A stretch of 64,000 bases of DNA from Sphingobacterium sp. SYP-B4668 (GTDB taxonomy: Bacteria; Bacteroidota; Bacteroidia; Sphingobacteriales; Sphingobacteriaceae). This document shows positions 33,560 to 43,432 of this stretch, piece after piece (the stretch's first letter is position 1; each line of letters opens with the position of its first letter). The translations under genes were made by a program, and so were the position numbers. The stretch spans positions 3,968,001-4,032,000 of the forward strand of contig NZ_CP115483.1 in the NCBI RefSeq assembly GCF_027627455.1, read 5' to 3'. The notes below the pieces were generated by a model that was not told where the DNA came from, made no database searches, and was given only the letters and a program-made list of their open reading frames with translations.

Positions 33560-36500
33560 ATGGTAAAAGTAAAGTTTCATTTATTGAAATTTTCTTTCTC
33601 TATTTGCTTTTTCTATTTCCTTAACATTGCTACATATGCGCAAAACCTAAGGATTACCGGAAATATCAAAGAGGGAGAAGAGAATTTAACAGGCGTCTCT
33701 GTGCAAGTTAAAGGAATACCGGGACAGGGAACACAAACAGATCAAAAAGGCAATTTCATCGTAGAATTGCCCAAACTTCCAAGCACGTTAGTATTCAGTA
33801 TGGTCGGCTATCTTACACAAGAGGTGATAGTAGAAAACGAACGTGCACTCAATATCCAAATGTCCGTCGATCCAAGCACGCTTGAAGAGGTTGTCGTGGT
33901 AGGCTTTGGTACCCAGAAGAAAACCGAAGTCGTTGGCTCGGTGACTTCCGTAAGACCCAAAGATCTTAAAATACCTTCCAGTAACCTTACAGCTGCGTTT
34001 GCCGGAAATGTAGCCGGTATGATTGCCTATCAACGTAGCGGCGAACCTGGGGCAGACAATGCCGATTTCTTTGTCCGGGGGATTACCACTTTTGGAGCGA
34101 ATACGCGGCCGCTTATCTTAATTGATAATATCGAACTCACTACCACCGACCTTGCAAGATTACAACCCGACGATATCGAGAGTTTCTCGATTATGAAAGA
34201 TGCGACGGCGACCGCTCTGTATGGGGCAAGAGGTGCCAATGGGGTCATCTTGGTAACCACTAAACGAGGAGTGGAAGGACCCGCCAAAATTTCTTTTCGG
34301 ACAGAAATGTCTATGAACCGCCCCACACAAGATATAGCATTGGCAGACCCTATTACCTATATGAAACTACATAACGAATCTGTCCTGACACGTAATCCGC
34401 TGGGAGAATTACCGTATAGCCAAGATAAAATCGAAAACACCCTCAAACCAGGTTCTAGCCCATATATATACCCTGCGAATGATTGGCACGGTATGTTGTT
34501 CAAGGATTACGCAACCTCTCAAAGGGGAAACTTGAGTGTGACAGGTGGGGGTAAAGTAGCACGATACTTCGTATCAACCGCCTTTACCAACGATAATGGT
34601 GTGCTGAAAGTAGATAAACGTAATAGTTTCAACAATAATATTGATTTCAAGAACTATACGCTTCGCGCCAATGTCGACATCAACATTACGCAAAAAACAC
34701 AGTTGGCAGTTCGGTTGTCCGGAAATTTTGATGATTACAATGGCCCCAATATATCTGGAGAGGACATGTACAATTATGTCATGCATTCTAACCCCGTGAT
34801 GTTTCCAGCATATTATCCAAAAGATGAAGATTTCAGTTATGTGAAGCACATTATGTTCGGAAACTATCAAGGCAATTACCGTAATCCTTACGCCGAAATG
34901 GTTCGCGGATATAGCGACAGGACCCGCTCTCAAATGTTAGCAAGCGTTGAATTGAACCAAGATCTGAATTTCATTACCCCTGGATTGAAATTCATGACCA
35001 TGCTGAATTTATCTCGATTATCAGAGTACTATGTCAACAGATCATACAACCCGTATTGGTATCAATTGCGAGGCAACTATGACAGCTTCACAGGTGAGTA
35101 TCATTTAGAGCGATTCAATGAAAATGGAACTGAATATCTCGATTATCGGGAAGGGCCAAAAACCGTTGAAGCTACTACCTATTCCGAATCTAGGCTCAAT
35201 TACAACAATACTTTCGGGAAGCACGGCGTGAGTGGGTTATTAGTATTTACCACTCGCCAATGGATAGCGGCCAATCAAGGTAGCTTGCAATTGTCCTTAC
35301 CTTCACGTAACGTCGGCTTTGCCGGAAGATCCACCTACAACTATGACAACAAGTATTTCTTTGAGTTCAATTTTGGATATAATGGTTCCGAGCGTTTTGC
35401 AAACAATCATCGTTGGGGCTTCTTTCCCTCGGCCGGTTTAGCATGGGTGATATCTAATGAAAATTTCTTCGAAAAATATAGACCAACTATCCACAACTTA
35501 AAACTTCGCTACACCTATGGATTAGTCGGGAATGATCAAATCGGTGATCGCTATGATCGCTTTTTCTATCTCTCTCAAGTCAATATGAACGATGTGGCTA
35601 GAGGTTCCTTTTTTGGAGAGAACTTAGATAAAGGTGCTGCGGGGATTCGAATCAATCGGTACGCAAACGAAGCTATTACTTGGGAAAACTCAACTAAGCA
35701 GAACTTTGCCATAGAACTAGGATTGTTCAATAAAGCAAATATTATCGCAGAATACTTTACCGAGCACCGTCGTAATATTCTCATGACCAGAGCCGCTATC
35801 CCTTCCACCATGGGTCTACAAGCAGCGATCAGAGCTAATATTGGCGAGGCAACAGCACATGGTATGGATATACAATCTGATTTTACCCATTCTTGGAATG
35901 AGCATTTTTGGACTTCCGCAAGAGCCAATTTCACTTACTCAACCAGTAAATTTAAAGTATATGAGGAGCCCGACTATAAAGAAGCATACCGTTCACGAGT
36001 AGGCTACTCGCTAAGTCAGACTTGGGGATTCATCGCTGAACGACTATTTATGGATGATGCAGAAGCCAATAACGCTCCAACCCAAACATTTGGAGGATTG
36101 TATGGTGGAGGAGATATCAAATACCTTGATGTTAATCAGGATGGACAGATAACCGCAGCTGATATGGTTCCTATTGGGAATCCCACTTCCCCAGAAATCA
36201 TTTATGGATTTGGTCTATCTGTCGGATACAAAGGATTTGATGCCTCCGCATTTTTCCAAGGGTTGTCAAATGAATCTTTTTGGATAAATCCAGTCGAAAC
36301 ATCCCCTTTCCAAGATCAAACACAATTGTTAAAAGCTTATGCAGATTCGCATTGGTCCGAGGATAACCAAGACATGTACGCACTATGGCCTCGCTTGAGC
36401 AGTACTTTGGTCAACAACAATATACAAACTAGCACCTGGTTTATGCGGGATGGTACATTTTTACGGCTAAAACAAGCTGAAGTCGGATATTCACTCCCCG

Positions 36501-36670
36501 GAAAATGGAAGGAACGAATTCATCTGAATAACTTTCGAATCTACCTAAGCGGCACCAATTTACTCAACTTCAGTAAGTTTAAACTTTGGGATGTGGAGAT
36601 GGGAGGTAATGGCTTAGGATATCCGTTACAACGTGTCTTCAATGTGGGGATTAATATGTCCTTTAACTAA
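33560..36670 (+). CDS. SusC/RagA TonB-dependent receptor
   Basis: A 1036-residue outer-membrane TonB-dependent transporter. A signal peptide (1-27, ending ATYAQN) is followed by the carboxypeptidase-regulatory-like domain (about 30-105), the SusC box (EEVVVVGFGTQKKTEVVGSV), plug motifs (RGITTFGANTRPLILIDNIE, ATALYGARGANGVILVTTKR) and a barrel ending in VFNVGINMSFN. There is no STN domain, and no sigma/FecR pair is next to it. It heads a four-gene plus-strand operon, 15 bases before its SusD, after a long non-coding leader. No hydrolase is encoded in the operon, so the locus probably imports a ready-made small ligand or relies on enzymes from elsewhere. Confidence 0.95.
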   Translation: MVKVKFHLLKFSFSICFFYFLNIATYAQNLRITGNIKEGEENLTGVSVQVKGIPGQGTQTDQKGNFIVELPKLPSTLVFSMVGYLTQEVIVENERALNIQMSVDPSTLEEVVVVGFGTQKKTEVVGSVTSVRPKDLKIPSSNLTAAFAGNVAGMIAYQRSGEPGADNADFFVRGITTFGANTRPLILIDNIELTTTDLARLQPDDIESFSIMKDATATALYGARGANGVILVTTKRGVEGPAKISFRTEMSMNRPTQDIALADPITYMKLHNESVLTRNPLGELPYSQDKIENTLKPGSSPYIYPANDWHGMLFKDYATSQRGNLSVTGGGKVARYFVSTAFTNDNGVLKVDKRNSFNNNIDFKNYTLRANVDINITQKTQLAVRLSGNFDDYNGPNISGEDMYNYVMHSNPVMFPAYYPKDEDFSYVKHIMFGNYQGNYRNPYAEMVRGYSDRTRSQMLASVELNQDLNFITPGLKFMTMLNLSRLSEYYVNRSYNPYWYQLRGNYDSFTGEYHLERFNENGTEYLDYREGPKTVEATTYSESRLNYNNTFGKHGVSGLLVFTTRQWIAANQGSLQLSLPSRNVGFAGRSTYNYDNKYFFEFNFGYNGSERFANNHRWGFFPSAGLAWVISNENFFEKYRPTIHNLKLRYTYGLVGNDQIGDRYDRFFYLSQVNMNDVARGSFFGENLDKGAAGIRINRYANEAITWENSTKQNFAIELGLFNKANIIAEYFTEHRRNILMTRAAIPSTMGLQAAIRANIGEATAHGMDIQSDFTHSWNEHFWTSARANFTYSTSKFKVYEEPDYKEAYRSRVGYSLSQTWGFIAERLFMDDAEANNAPTQTFGGLYGGGDIKYLDVNQDGQITAADMVPIGNPTSPEIIYGFGLSVGYKGFDASAFFQGLSNESFWINPVETSPFQDQTQLLKAYADSHWSEDNQDMYALWPRLSSTLVNNNIQTSTWFMRDGTFLRLKQAEVGYSLPGKWKERIHLNNFRIYLSGTNLLNFSKFKLWDVEMGGNGLGYPLQRVFNVGINMSFN

Positions 36671-36685
36671 CTAACAATCCGTATT

Positions 36686-38638
36686 ATGAAAACAATTATT
36701 AAAAATATAAAGCTGAGAATCTTCGCTTTAATAACATTGACGTCATTTTCGGTATCCTGCAACAACTATTTGGACATCGTGCCAGATGACGGTCTAGCGA
36801 CCTTAGAAAGTGCTTTCACGCTGCGTTCAACAGCGATACGATACCTATACACATGTTATGGATTTATGACATCAGAGGGTAATCTCGATGGTGATAATGG
36901 ATATATGTCCGGTGACGAACTTTGGTCAGTGATAGACCGTAGAGAGAGCGGAGCCATATGGGGTGGAACGATGTTCAATATGGCCAGAGGATTCCAAACT
37001 GCTTCAGGTCCATATGGCAATGATTGGTCTGGCATATATGAAGGAATTCGTGCCTGCAACGTCATGTTGGAAAACATCCACAAGGTACCCGATCTCCCCG
37101 AATGGGAGAGACTACAATGGATTGCGGAAACAAAATTTTTAAAAGCATATTATCACTTTCATTTAATGAAAAAATGGGGGCCAATCCCTTTGGTTAAAGA
37201 GAATCTATCCATCAATGCGAGTGTGGAAGAGGTCCGTGTATATCGAGACCCAATGGACGAGTGCTTTGATTATGTTATTGAGCTACTAAATGAAGCCATT
37301 CCAGACCTCCCCAGCAAAGTACAAAGTCGTGATGAATTAGGTAGAATTACTAGACCCATCGCTGCATCCATGAAAGCGAAAATCATGGTATACGCAGCAA
37401 GTCCGCTATTTAACAATAATCAGGACCAAGCCAACTTAATGGATAAAAATGGGAGAAAGCTGTTCAAGACCGATAAAACGCCTGAGCAAGTCAAGAAAAG
37501 ATGGGATGATGCTGTAGTCGCCTGCAAGGAAGCTATTGCAATATGTAAGGAGGCTAGCCATGGATTATTCACTCATCAAGGAAGGGTTAGAGTCAACGAT
37601 ACAATACAATTGCAACTGGATATCCGTAATGCGATTACCGAAAAATGGAATACAGAAATTATCTGGGCTAACGCGCACACTTCTTTAGGTGCAAATCGCA
37701 ACCTACAATTAGCCTCTGCTCCAAATCTACAATGGGAACAGTATCCCGACATGCCTTCTCTATACAATCATATCCAACCGCCACTAAAGATTGTCGATCA
37801 ATTCTACACAAATCATGGTATCCCTATGGAGAATGATTTAGAATGGTTGAACAAGAATCCCCTAAGTCTTCGCACAGGAGGGGTCCAAGATCGTTGGTAC
37901 ATCCGACAAGGGTATGTAACAGCTGAAATGAATTACAACCGTGAGCCACGATTTTATGCTTGGCTGGGTTTTGATGGCGGGCAATGGTACGGACAGAAGC
38001 CTGAGGTCAATGATCCAATAGCAGGTGACATGTTTTGGATAGCCTGCCGAGCGGGCGGGAATCAGCAGAAGAAAGGACATGATTGGGGTCCAGTATCCGG
38101 ATACTACTTAAAGAAAGTCGTTCACTATCAAAACCGGCAATCATCCGCCACTGGTTACGATGCGATTACCTACCCTTGGCCCATGTTGCGCCTTGCTGAC
38201 TTATATTTATTGTGCGCTGAGGCTATTAACGAATCCGAAGGTCCGAACGGCGTCAACAGCAGCTATCTATTTGAATACTTAGATGCCGTCCGAGAAAGAG
38301 CAGGTCTACCCGGTGTGAAAGAAGCGTGGGACAAATATTCCAACAGCCCCAATAGATACGGTACCCAACAGAATCTTCGTGAAATTATCCACAGAGAAAG
38401 ATTGATCGAGCTTTCTTTTGAAAGCAATCGTTTCTGGGATATCAGAAGATGGAAAAAAGCAGCAGTGGAATATGAAAAGGGCATGTATGGATTCAAGGTC
38501 ACGGCGGGTAAACCAGAAGAATACTATCAGAAAATACTGATGACCAACCAAAAATTTTCGATAAAAGATTACTTCTGGCCAATCCAGATTTCCTTGATCG
38601 AACAAAATCCAAATTTAGTACAAAATACAGGATGGTAA
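36686..38638 (+). CDS. SusD/RagB-family surface lipoprotein
   Basis: A 650-residue outer-membrane lipoprotein, partner of the SusC just before it. The lipobox is LTSFSVSCNNYLDIVPDDG with Cys25. SusD blocks are clear: AFTLRSTAIRYLYTCYGFM, AETKFLKAYYHFHLMKKWGP, LRLADLYLLCAEAINES, and IIHRERLIELSFESNRFWDI followed by RRWKKA. The terminus NPNLVQNTGW is typical. At 650 residues it is on the long side for the family. It is followed 21 bases later by a DUF4959/5126/5000-type lipoprotein, an order seen in many Bacteroidota glycan loci. The ligand is unknown. Confidence 0.95.
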   Translation: MKTIIKNIKLRIFALITLTSFSVSCNNYLDIVPDDGLATLESAFTLRSTAIRYLYTCYGFMTSEGNLDGDNGYMSGDELWSVIDRRESGAIWGGTMFNMARGFQTASGPYGNDWSGIYEGIRACNVMLENIHKVPDLPEWERLQWIAETKFLKAYYHFHLMKKWGPIPLVKENLSINASVEEVRVYRDPMDECFDYVIELLNEAIPDLPSKVQSRDELGRITRPIAASMKAKIMVYAASPLFNNNQDQANLMDKNGRKLFKTDKTPEQVKKRWDDAVVACKEAIAICKEASHGLFTHQGRVRVNDTIQLQLDIRNAITEKWNTEIIWANAHTSLGANRNLQLASAPNLQWEQYPDMPSLYNHIQPPLKIVDQFYTNHGIPMENDLEWLNKNPLSLRTGGVQDRWYIRQGYVTAEMNYNREPRFYAWLGFDGGQWYGQKPEVNDPIAGDMFWIACRAGGNQQKKGHDWGPVSGYYLKKVVHYQNRQSSATGYDAITYPWPMLRLADLYLLCAEAINESEGPNGVNSSYLFEYLDAVRERAGLPGVKEAWDKYSNSPNRYGTQQNLREIIHRERLIELSFESNRFWDIRRWKKAAVEYEKGMYGFKVTAGKPEEYYQKILMTNQKFSIKDYFWPIQISLIEQNPNLVQNTGW

Positions 38639-38659
38639 ATCATTTGAATAATAAACATT

Positions 38660-39889
38660 ATGAAAAGATTAATCTATAGTTTCGTGATATTATTTGCATT
38701 CAATGGATGTAAAGAAGAGGGCCGAATTGATTTTATTGATGACCAAGCATCAGCCCCGACTCCGGTAGAGATTAAAAACGTAAAAAATATCTCTGGAGGA
38801 GCAATCATAACCTACGACATACCGAGTGACCATAATCTCCTCGGCGTAAAGGCTGTATATGTTAGAAATGGTAAGACAGTGGAAACCAAAGGCTCCCTAT
38901 ATGTCGATACGTTAATAGTAGAAGGTTTTGGAAATACGAACGAGCAAGAAATCGAATTGTTCAGCATCGGCCGAAACGAAAAACTTTCGTCTCCTGTTTC
39001 CGTAAAAATAAGCCCCTTGGCCCCACCGGTACAACTGGTCAAATTTGATTTGGAAGCTGGATTTGGAGGTGTAGTGGTAGGTCTTGATGAGAATAAGACG
39101 AATGCCGATTTATCCATAGTACTATTAGCAGATACCATGGGCAATGGTAAGTACGTCGACATGCAGACCTTCCACACCAAATCCGGGAAAATAAAGTTTT
39201 CACGGCGAGGATTGAAGATACAGCCTTCCAAATTTGGTCTTTATTTGAGGGACCGTTGGAACAATGTTTCCGACACCATCTATCGAGAATTAACTCCAAT
39301 CGAAGAAGTCAAAATACCAAGTGATCTCTTTCGAAACGCAGCCTTACCTACTGATTATTTCCTCACCGCAGAAGGTAATACAGGCTATCGCCTAGAACAA
39401 TTGTGGCTTGGAGCAGATGCTTCTGACAATGCATTTTATGCTAGCTCTCACAGTGCACCCATGCCACAGTGGTTTACCATTGACTTAGGTAGAAGAGTCT
39501 CCATCAGTCGAATACAAAAATGGCCTCGACCTGAATATGAATTGTATTCCAGTACAGCCCCTAGGACCTTCGAAGTCTGGGGTAGTGAGGCGCCCAATCC
39601 AAATGGCAGCTTTGACGATAGTTGGTTTTTGATTGGTGAGTTTGAACAATTCAAACCCTCGGGTTATGGAGAAGGAAGAGAAGTAGGTCCTGTTACAGAT
39701 GAAGACAAGGATTATTGGTACAATAGAACAGAATTTGATGTCATACCTACCGCAAAAGCCCCAGACCCATATAGACCCGTAACGCATCTTAGGATCAGAG
39801 TGACATCTACTTTTCAGACCTACGGCACCGAAACAAATAGGAGCCAAATTATTATAGCACAATTGGCATTCTGGGGTCAGTTAAAATAA
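38660..39889 (+). CDS. Surface lipoprotein with DUF4959-DUF5126-DUF5000-like domains
   Basis: A 409-residue exported lipoprotein with a lipobox at Cys17 (VILFAFNGCKEEG). Residues about 25-105 look like the first fibronectin-like DUF4959 (VKNISGGAIITYDIPSDHNL), about 115-215 like DUF5126 (LEAGFGGVVVGLDENKTNAD), and about 240-409 like a discoidin-like DUF5000 (MPQWFTIDLGRRVSISRIQK, then TFEVWGS). Such proteins follow SusD in many loci and probably help bind glycan at the cell surface. No catalytic residues are seen. Domain names are from recalled family architecture, so moderately certain. Confidence 0.82.
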   Translation: MKRLIYSFVILFAFNGCKEEGRIDFIDDQASAPTPVEIKNVKNISGGAIITYDIPSDHNLLGVKAVYVRNGKTVETKGSLYVDTLIVEGFGNTNEQEIELFSIGRNEKLSSPVSVKISPLAPPVQLVKFDLEAGFGGVVVGLDENKTNADLSIVLLADTMGNGKYVDMQTFHTKSGKIKFSRRGLKIQPSKFGLYLRDRWNNVSDTIYRELTPIEEVKIPSDLFRNAALPTDYFLTAEGNTGYRLEQLWLGADASDNAFYASSHSAPMPQWFTIDLGRRVSISRIQKWPRPEYELYSSTAPRTFEVWGSEAPNPNGSFDDSWFLIGEFEQFKPSGYGEGREVGPVTDEDKDYWYNRTEFDVIPTAKAPDPYRPVTHLRIRVTSTFQTYGTETNRSQIIIAQLAFWGQLK

Positions 39890-39923
39890 TCAAATTGTGC
39901 GTACAACTATAAAAGACAAGAAC

Positions 39924-41048
39924 ATGAATAGGTATATTTTATACATACTTTCGACCATACTTGCCCTTTCTGCTTGCAAGCAGATGGACAGTGAATACAA
40001 GGACTTTATTGTCCCAAATGGCCATATCTACCTCCAAAAAGCCGATTCTTTAAAAGCATACCCAGGCTACTACAAACTACGACTAAAGTGGATGAAACCA
40101 AAATCTCCAACGGTAAAATATGCGATGGTTTACTGGAACAACAACACAGACTCACTCAAGGTAGAATGGGGCGCAAATGACGATACCCTAGTCGTGAATT
40201 TATTAGAATTGAATGAAACGACCTATACCTTTTACATTAAAAATTTTGACGATCAAGGCAACGTATCTCTACCTTCAGAAATCACCGGCACACCTTATGG
40301 AACCAATTACTTAATCGGTGCAACGGACCGAATCTACATTAGCGCGCTTAGAAATACAGAAGGAGTAGGGACAATCAATTGGGGTGCAAAAACTTCGGAT
40401 TTAGTGTATACTGAGGTGCGATACACATCCATGGATGGTACGAAGAAAATAGTCCGCACAAACGTTGATCAAGATATTACAAAATGTCCTGACGTCAAGC
40501 CTGGAGAATTATTCGAATATCGATCATTCTTTTCACCTAGAAACGGTATTGACCCCATTCCCCGAGAATGGCAGACATCAGAAAAGCCATTTTTATACAA
40601 ATACCCTAGAACCGACTGGACCATACAAGCCAGAAACGGTCATCATGCTTGGGGTGATGGCGGTGGTGGGCAGCCAGCGTTGCTATTAGATGGAAACATG
40701 TCGACGGGTTGGCATTCTACGGCTGCAGGAGCCCCGTTACCGCAAGTAGTCGTCGCCGATATGAAAGAGTCTTTAACAATGGATAATATCATTATTTACC
40801 CACCTTCACAGGTCAACTGGAGGTATATGAACAAAGTTAACATATACATATCCGATAACCCATTAGCGGCAGAAGAACCTTCGCCTAGCTGGGGAAGCCC
40901 TGTAGCATCAGCAACCTATACAGGTGGCGATAGCTTCAAAATAACGTTTGATTCTCCAAAAAAAGGACGCTATATGGCCATTGTATTTCTAGACTCAAAA
41001 ACAAATACCTACATCTCCTTCATGGAACTTGAAGCATACGGATATTAA
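39924..41048 (+). CDS. Surface lipoprotein with DUF4998-like N-terminal and discoidin-like C-terminal domain
   Basis: A 374-residue lipoprotein. The frame opens at a GTG (39897), but the ATG at 39924 places the signal peptide and lipobox correctly (MNRYILYILSTILALSACKQ). Residues about 20-220 resemble DUF4998 with fibronectin-like repeats (YYKLRLKWMKPKSPTVKYAM, TTYTFYIKNFDDQGNVSLPS). Residues about 240-374 form a discoidin-like sandwich (LLLDGNMSTGWHS, VVADMKESLTMDNIIIYPPS). It is the last gene of the operon, followed by a strong terminator. The role is probably glycan binding at the cell surface; function unproven. Confidence 0.82.
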   Translation: MNRYILYILSTILALSACKQMDSEYKDFIVPNGHIYLQKADSLKAYPGYYKLRLKWMKPKSPTVKYAMVYWNNNTDSLKVEWGANDDTLVVNLLELNETTYTFYIKNFDDQGNVSLPSEITGTPYGTNYLIGATDRIYISALRNTEGVGTINWGAKTSDLVYTEVRYTSMDGTKKIVRTNVDQDITKCPDVKPGELFEYRSFFSPRNGIDPIPREWQTSEKPFLYKYPRTDWTIQARNGHHAWGDGGGGQPALLLDGNMSTGWHSTAAGAPLPQVVVADMKESLTMDNIIIYPPSQVNWRYMNKVNIYISDNPLAAEEPSPSWGSPVASATYTGGDSFKITFDSPKKGRYMAIVFLDSKTNTYISFMELEAYGY

Positions 41049-41087
41049 ACGTACTATCTGGTTGGTTAATAGGCGAATAGTTGGCAC

Positions 41088-41119
41088 AGGTCCTGTCGTA
41101 AAAAACAGGACCTTTTTTT
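41088..41119 (+). terminator. Rho-independent terminator of the SusC-SusD-lipoprotein operon
   Basis: A perfect 9-bp stem AGGTCCTGT / ACAGGACCT with an 8-base loop is followed by a T-run (TTTTTTT), 40 bases after the last stop codon. Confidence 0.9.
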
Positions 41120-41137
41120 ATCCCCCGATTTATTCTC

Positions 41138-41174
41138 AAAAAAAATCCTCGCTCTCTATTTCTAGAAAGTGAGG
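41138..41174 (-). terminator. Rho-independent terminator of the 22-kb minus-strand operon
   Basis: Reading the minus strand, CCTCACTTTCT pairs with AGAGAGCGAGG (11 bp, two of them G-U in RNA) around a 6-base loop and runs straight into eight T. It lies 20 bases after the DUF3748 stop and faces the plus-strand terminator 18 bases away. Confidence 0.85.
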
Positions 41175-41194
41175 TCTTCTATGAGAACAAATAA

Positions 41195-42514
41195 TTACAA
41201 GGCAATTATCCTAATCTGTATGTTTTTATTATCTCCTATACCCTCATACTGATTAAAAGCTATCTTATCATCCTGCCGAGAAAACACTGGCGCACCTACA
41301 ATTCTGTCGTCATCAAGCCCATAAGTCGTCAGCTGTGAAACCACTTTGCTTGCGATATCAAAGAGGTATACATTGTTATTCGCTACAAAAGTCACCTTAT
41401 CCCCTTTATGACTGATATTAATAGGAGATGCTATCGAGAACTCGAAGTTTGACAAATAAGTAAGTGTCCCGTCTTTTACAGCACACTGTACGAGCTGATT
41501 GTTATTGTCTTTATCTTTTGCAAGCGCATAGATATATCGACCATCTTCACTGCTACGCAGCCAATGTCGAAGATTGGACAATCCTTTTACTGAAAATGTC
41601 AGCCGTCGCTGTTCGATACCCTTTGGTACCTGTGGACGTTTTCCTTTTTCTCCTACCGCGTACTTATCACCCTCTATCAGTTGAGGGTCTATATCAACCA
41701 AAAATATTTCTGTCACAGATTCCCCCTTCTCATTTTTGATATTTCCTTGGAAAGCAATTGTACGTCGCCCCGCTTTGGTATCCAAGTTCGGATTAAGCCA
41801 ACATTCATCATATGCCTTATCGATTTCATCTGAGCCTGGTCTAGGATGTGTCACGACCTCTGATACTATTGCCGAATAATAATGTCCCAAAACATTTCCC
41901 GGAGTCGGATCGATCTCGATTTGTTCCTTTCTCTTAAACATCACCCCTACCATCCGCAACCCTGGCTCCACCAATTCGTCATTATAAGTAAAGCTCAACA
42001 TAGCTCCATCCGGGCTCCAACAATGAGAGTGCGTGCCTCCACGGAGGCTACCCGGCGCATAAGGAGCGGTCATGTCTCTTGCATCCGCTGGTACAGCGTG
42101 TCCAGGTCTATTAATATCCACAGACATGCCCGTACGGCGAGACATATCATATGGATGCTCTTCGTTGGCATTCGATAGCCCATGGATGAAAATCACACAA
42201 TCATCCACCGGACTAAAAGAAGCTGCTCCCACGCCTGGACCGTGTACAGAAGGATCTGTAGTACGATAAATGATATGCTCTTCCCCAGTTTCGGTATTCA
42301 CGACCCCTATTATAGAAGTTTCGCCGATTTTCGTATCGTCATTACGACCGTCAAACACCACCCATAGACCATCTTCCGAAAAAACGCCATGATGATGCAA
42401 CATGTGGCCTATACCTGTTTGCGTCAAACGATCAACAACTATTTTTCCCATATCATTTTTATCTTGCACTCCATTCATACAAATCAATATTCCTAAAAAG
42501 CCCAGCGTACGCAT
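41195..42514 (-). CDS. DUF3748 (YidR-like) beta-propeller protein
   Basis: A 439-residue protein resembling the DUF3748/YidR family, with TolB-like propeller repeats. Conserved-looking stretches are GHMLHHHGVFSEDGLWVVFD, GVGAASFSPVDDCVIFIHG, GGTHSHCWSPDGAMLSFTYN and SEDGRYIYALAKDKDNNNQL. The short hydrophobic N terminus (LGFLGILICMNG) may be a signal peptide, giving a periplasmic location. In E. coli yidR neighbours a sodium/solute symporter and a sulfatase, and a symporter also belongs to this operon. Oligogalacturonate-lyase-like propellers are an alternative relative. It is the last gene of the long operon, 36 bases after the GDPD gene. Its biochemical role is unknown. Confidence 0.82.
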   Translation of the reverse strand: MRTLGFLGILICMNGVQDKNDMGKIVVDRLTQTGIGHMLHHHGVFSEDGLWVVFDGRNDDTKIGETSIIGVVNTETGEEHIIYRTTDPSVHGPGVGAASFSPVDDCVIFIHGLSNANEEHPYDMSRRTGMSVDINRPGHAVPADARDMTAPYAPGSLRGGTHSHCWSPDGAMLSFTYNDELVEPGLRMVGVMFKRKEQIEIDPTPGNVLGHYYSAIVSEVVTHPRPGSDEIDKAYDECWLNPNLDTKAGRRTIAFQGNIKNEKGESVTEIFLVDIDPQLIEGDKYAVGEKGKRPQVPKGIEQRRLTFSVKGLSNLRHWLRSSEDGRYIYALAKDKDNNNQLVQCAVKDGTLTYLSNFEFSIASPINISHKGDKVTFVANNNVYLFDIASKVVSQLTTYGLDDDRIVGAPVFSRQDDKIAFNQYEGIGDNKNIQIRIIAL

Positions 42515-42550
42515 ATGATTTTGTGTATTTCCTCCTTACAGGTTATACTA

Positions 42551-43432
42551 TCAATTTCGCAAACCTTTACCTTTCAAATAAGTAATAAGTTGCAAAGATA
42601 AGTCCGTTTGCACAACATTGACATTCGGCATCCTCGAAAAGAACTGGTCAAATCCATTCTTATTGCTCCTTTCAGCTTGATCATAGTCACCAAGAGTATT
42701 TATCCAAACACGCATACCACTATCCAAGAGTCCCTGCATTAACTTATTCTCGTAGTAGCTATCGTCGATATGGATAATCTTAATAAAATCATATTGTTTC
42801 AAAAAATCCAGCTCTTCCACCGATCGCGCGCGGGGCATTATTTGAATTCCCTTAGCCAATGCGTGAATTGGCACCACTTCTTCTTTATCATATAGAAAAA
42901 TAAGCAATTGTTCCTGGACATTATACTGCTCTGCCAAATCTACTATCTTTGCGTAAGATGCCTGATTTTCAAATTTAATATCCAAATCAACCAAGATTTT
43001 ACCCTTTATGAGCTTAAATACTTCTTCTAGTGTGGGTACTTGATAAGTGGTGGTATCGCCTTCATGTACAAGTCGGAGCCCACGTACGCCTTCCAGTGTT
43101 AGATCTGCCACATTTCCAGTCCCGTTCGTGGTCCGGTTTACACTGCTATCATGCAGCACCACCAAGTGTCCATCTACGGTCTCTCTTACATCGATTTCAA
43201 TGATATCAACTCCATGCTTTATACAGGATTCTATCGTCGCAATCGAATTCTCTGGATATGTATTCTCCCCAGTATTTGCCCTATGGGCCACAACCCATAC
43301 TTTACCCTGTTGTGCCTTGTTCAATTCCGTAAAGCTGTGCTGTTTCGATTCCGAGCAAGCACCAAACGTCAGCAATACACTGCACAACCAATACACGTTA
43401 TTCGATATTATTTCTTTCATTTTTCTTACCAT
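42551..43432 (-). CDS. Glycerophosphodiester phosphodiesterase (GDPD), lipoprotein
   Basis: A 293-residue GDPD-family enzyme that hydrolyses glycerophosphodiesters to glycerol-3-phosphate and an alcohol. The active-site motif is intact: AHRANTGENTYPENS with the first His/Arg pair, EIDVRETVDGHLVVLHDSSV with the metal-binding E, D and second His, and the later DLDIKFEN segment. A signal peptide with lipobox (WLCSVLLTFGACSES, Cys about 26) puts it in the periplasm or outer membrane. An alternative start is Met5 (43420). It overlaps the SusD stop by 7 bases at the chosen start. Its presence in a SusC/D operon points to a phosphodiester-containing substrate. Confidence 0.93.
   Translation of the reverse strand: MVRKMKEIISNNVYWLCSVLLTFGACSESKQHSFTELNKAQQGKVWVVAHRANTGENTYPENSIATIESCIKHGVDIIEIDVRETVDGHLVVLHDSSVNRTTNGTGNVADLTLEGVRGLRLVHEGDTTTYQVPTLEEVFKLIKGKILVDLDIKFENQASYAKIVDLAEQYNVQEQLLIFLYDKEEVVPIHALAKGIQIMPRARSVEELDFLKQYDFIKIIHIDDSYYENKLMQGLLDSGMRVWINTLGDYDQAERSNKNGFDQFFSRMPNVNVVQTDLSLQLITYLKGKGLRN

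Noticed and set aside
38812..39231. Minus-strand open frames of 100-140 codons inside SusC, SusD and lipoprotein genes (also at 13592-13960, 43047-43573, 50492-50908)
   Set aside because: Each lies fully inside a well-supported gene in another frame and has no recognisable domain.
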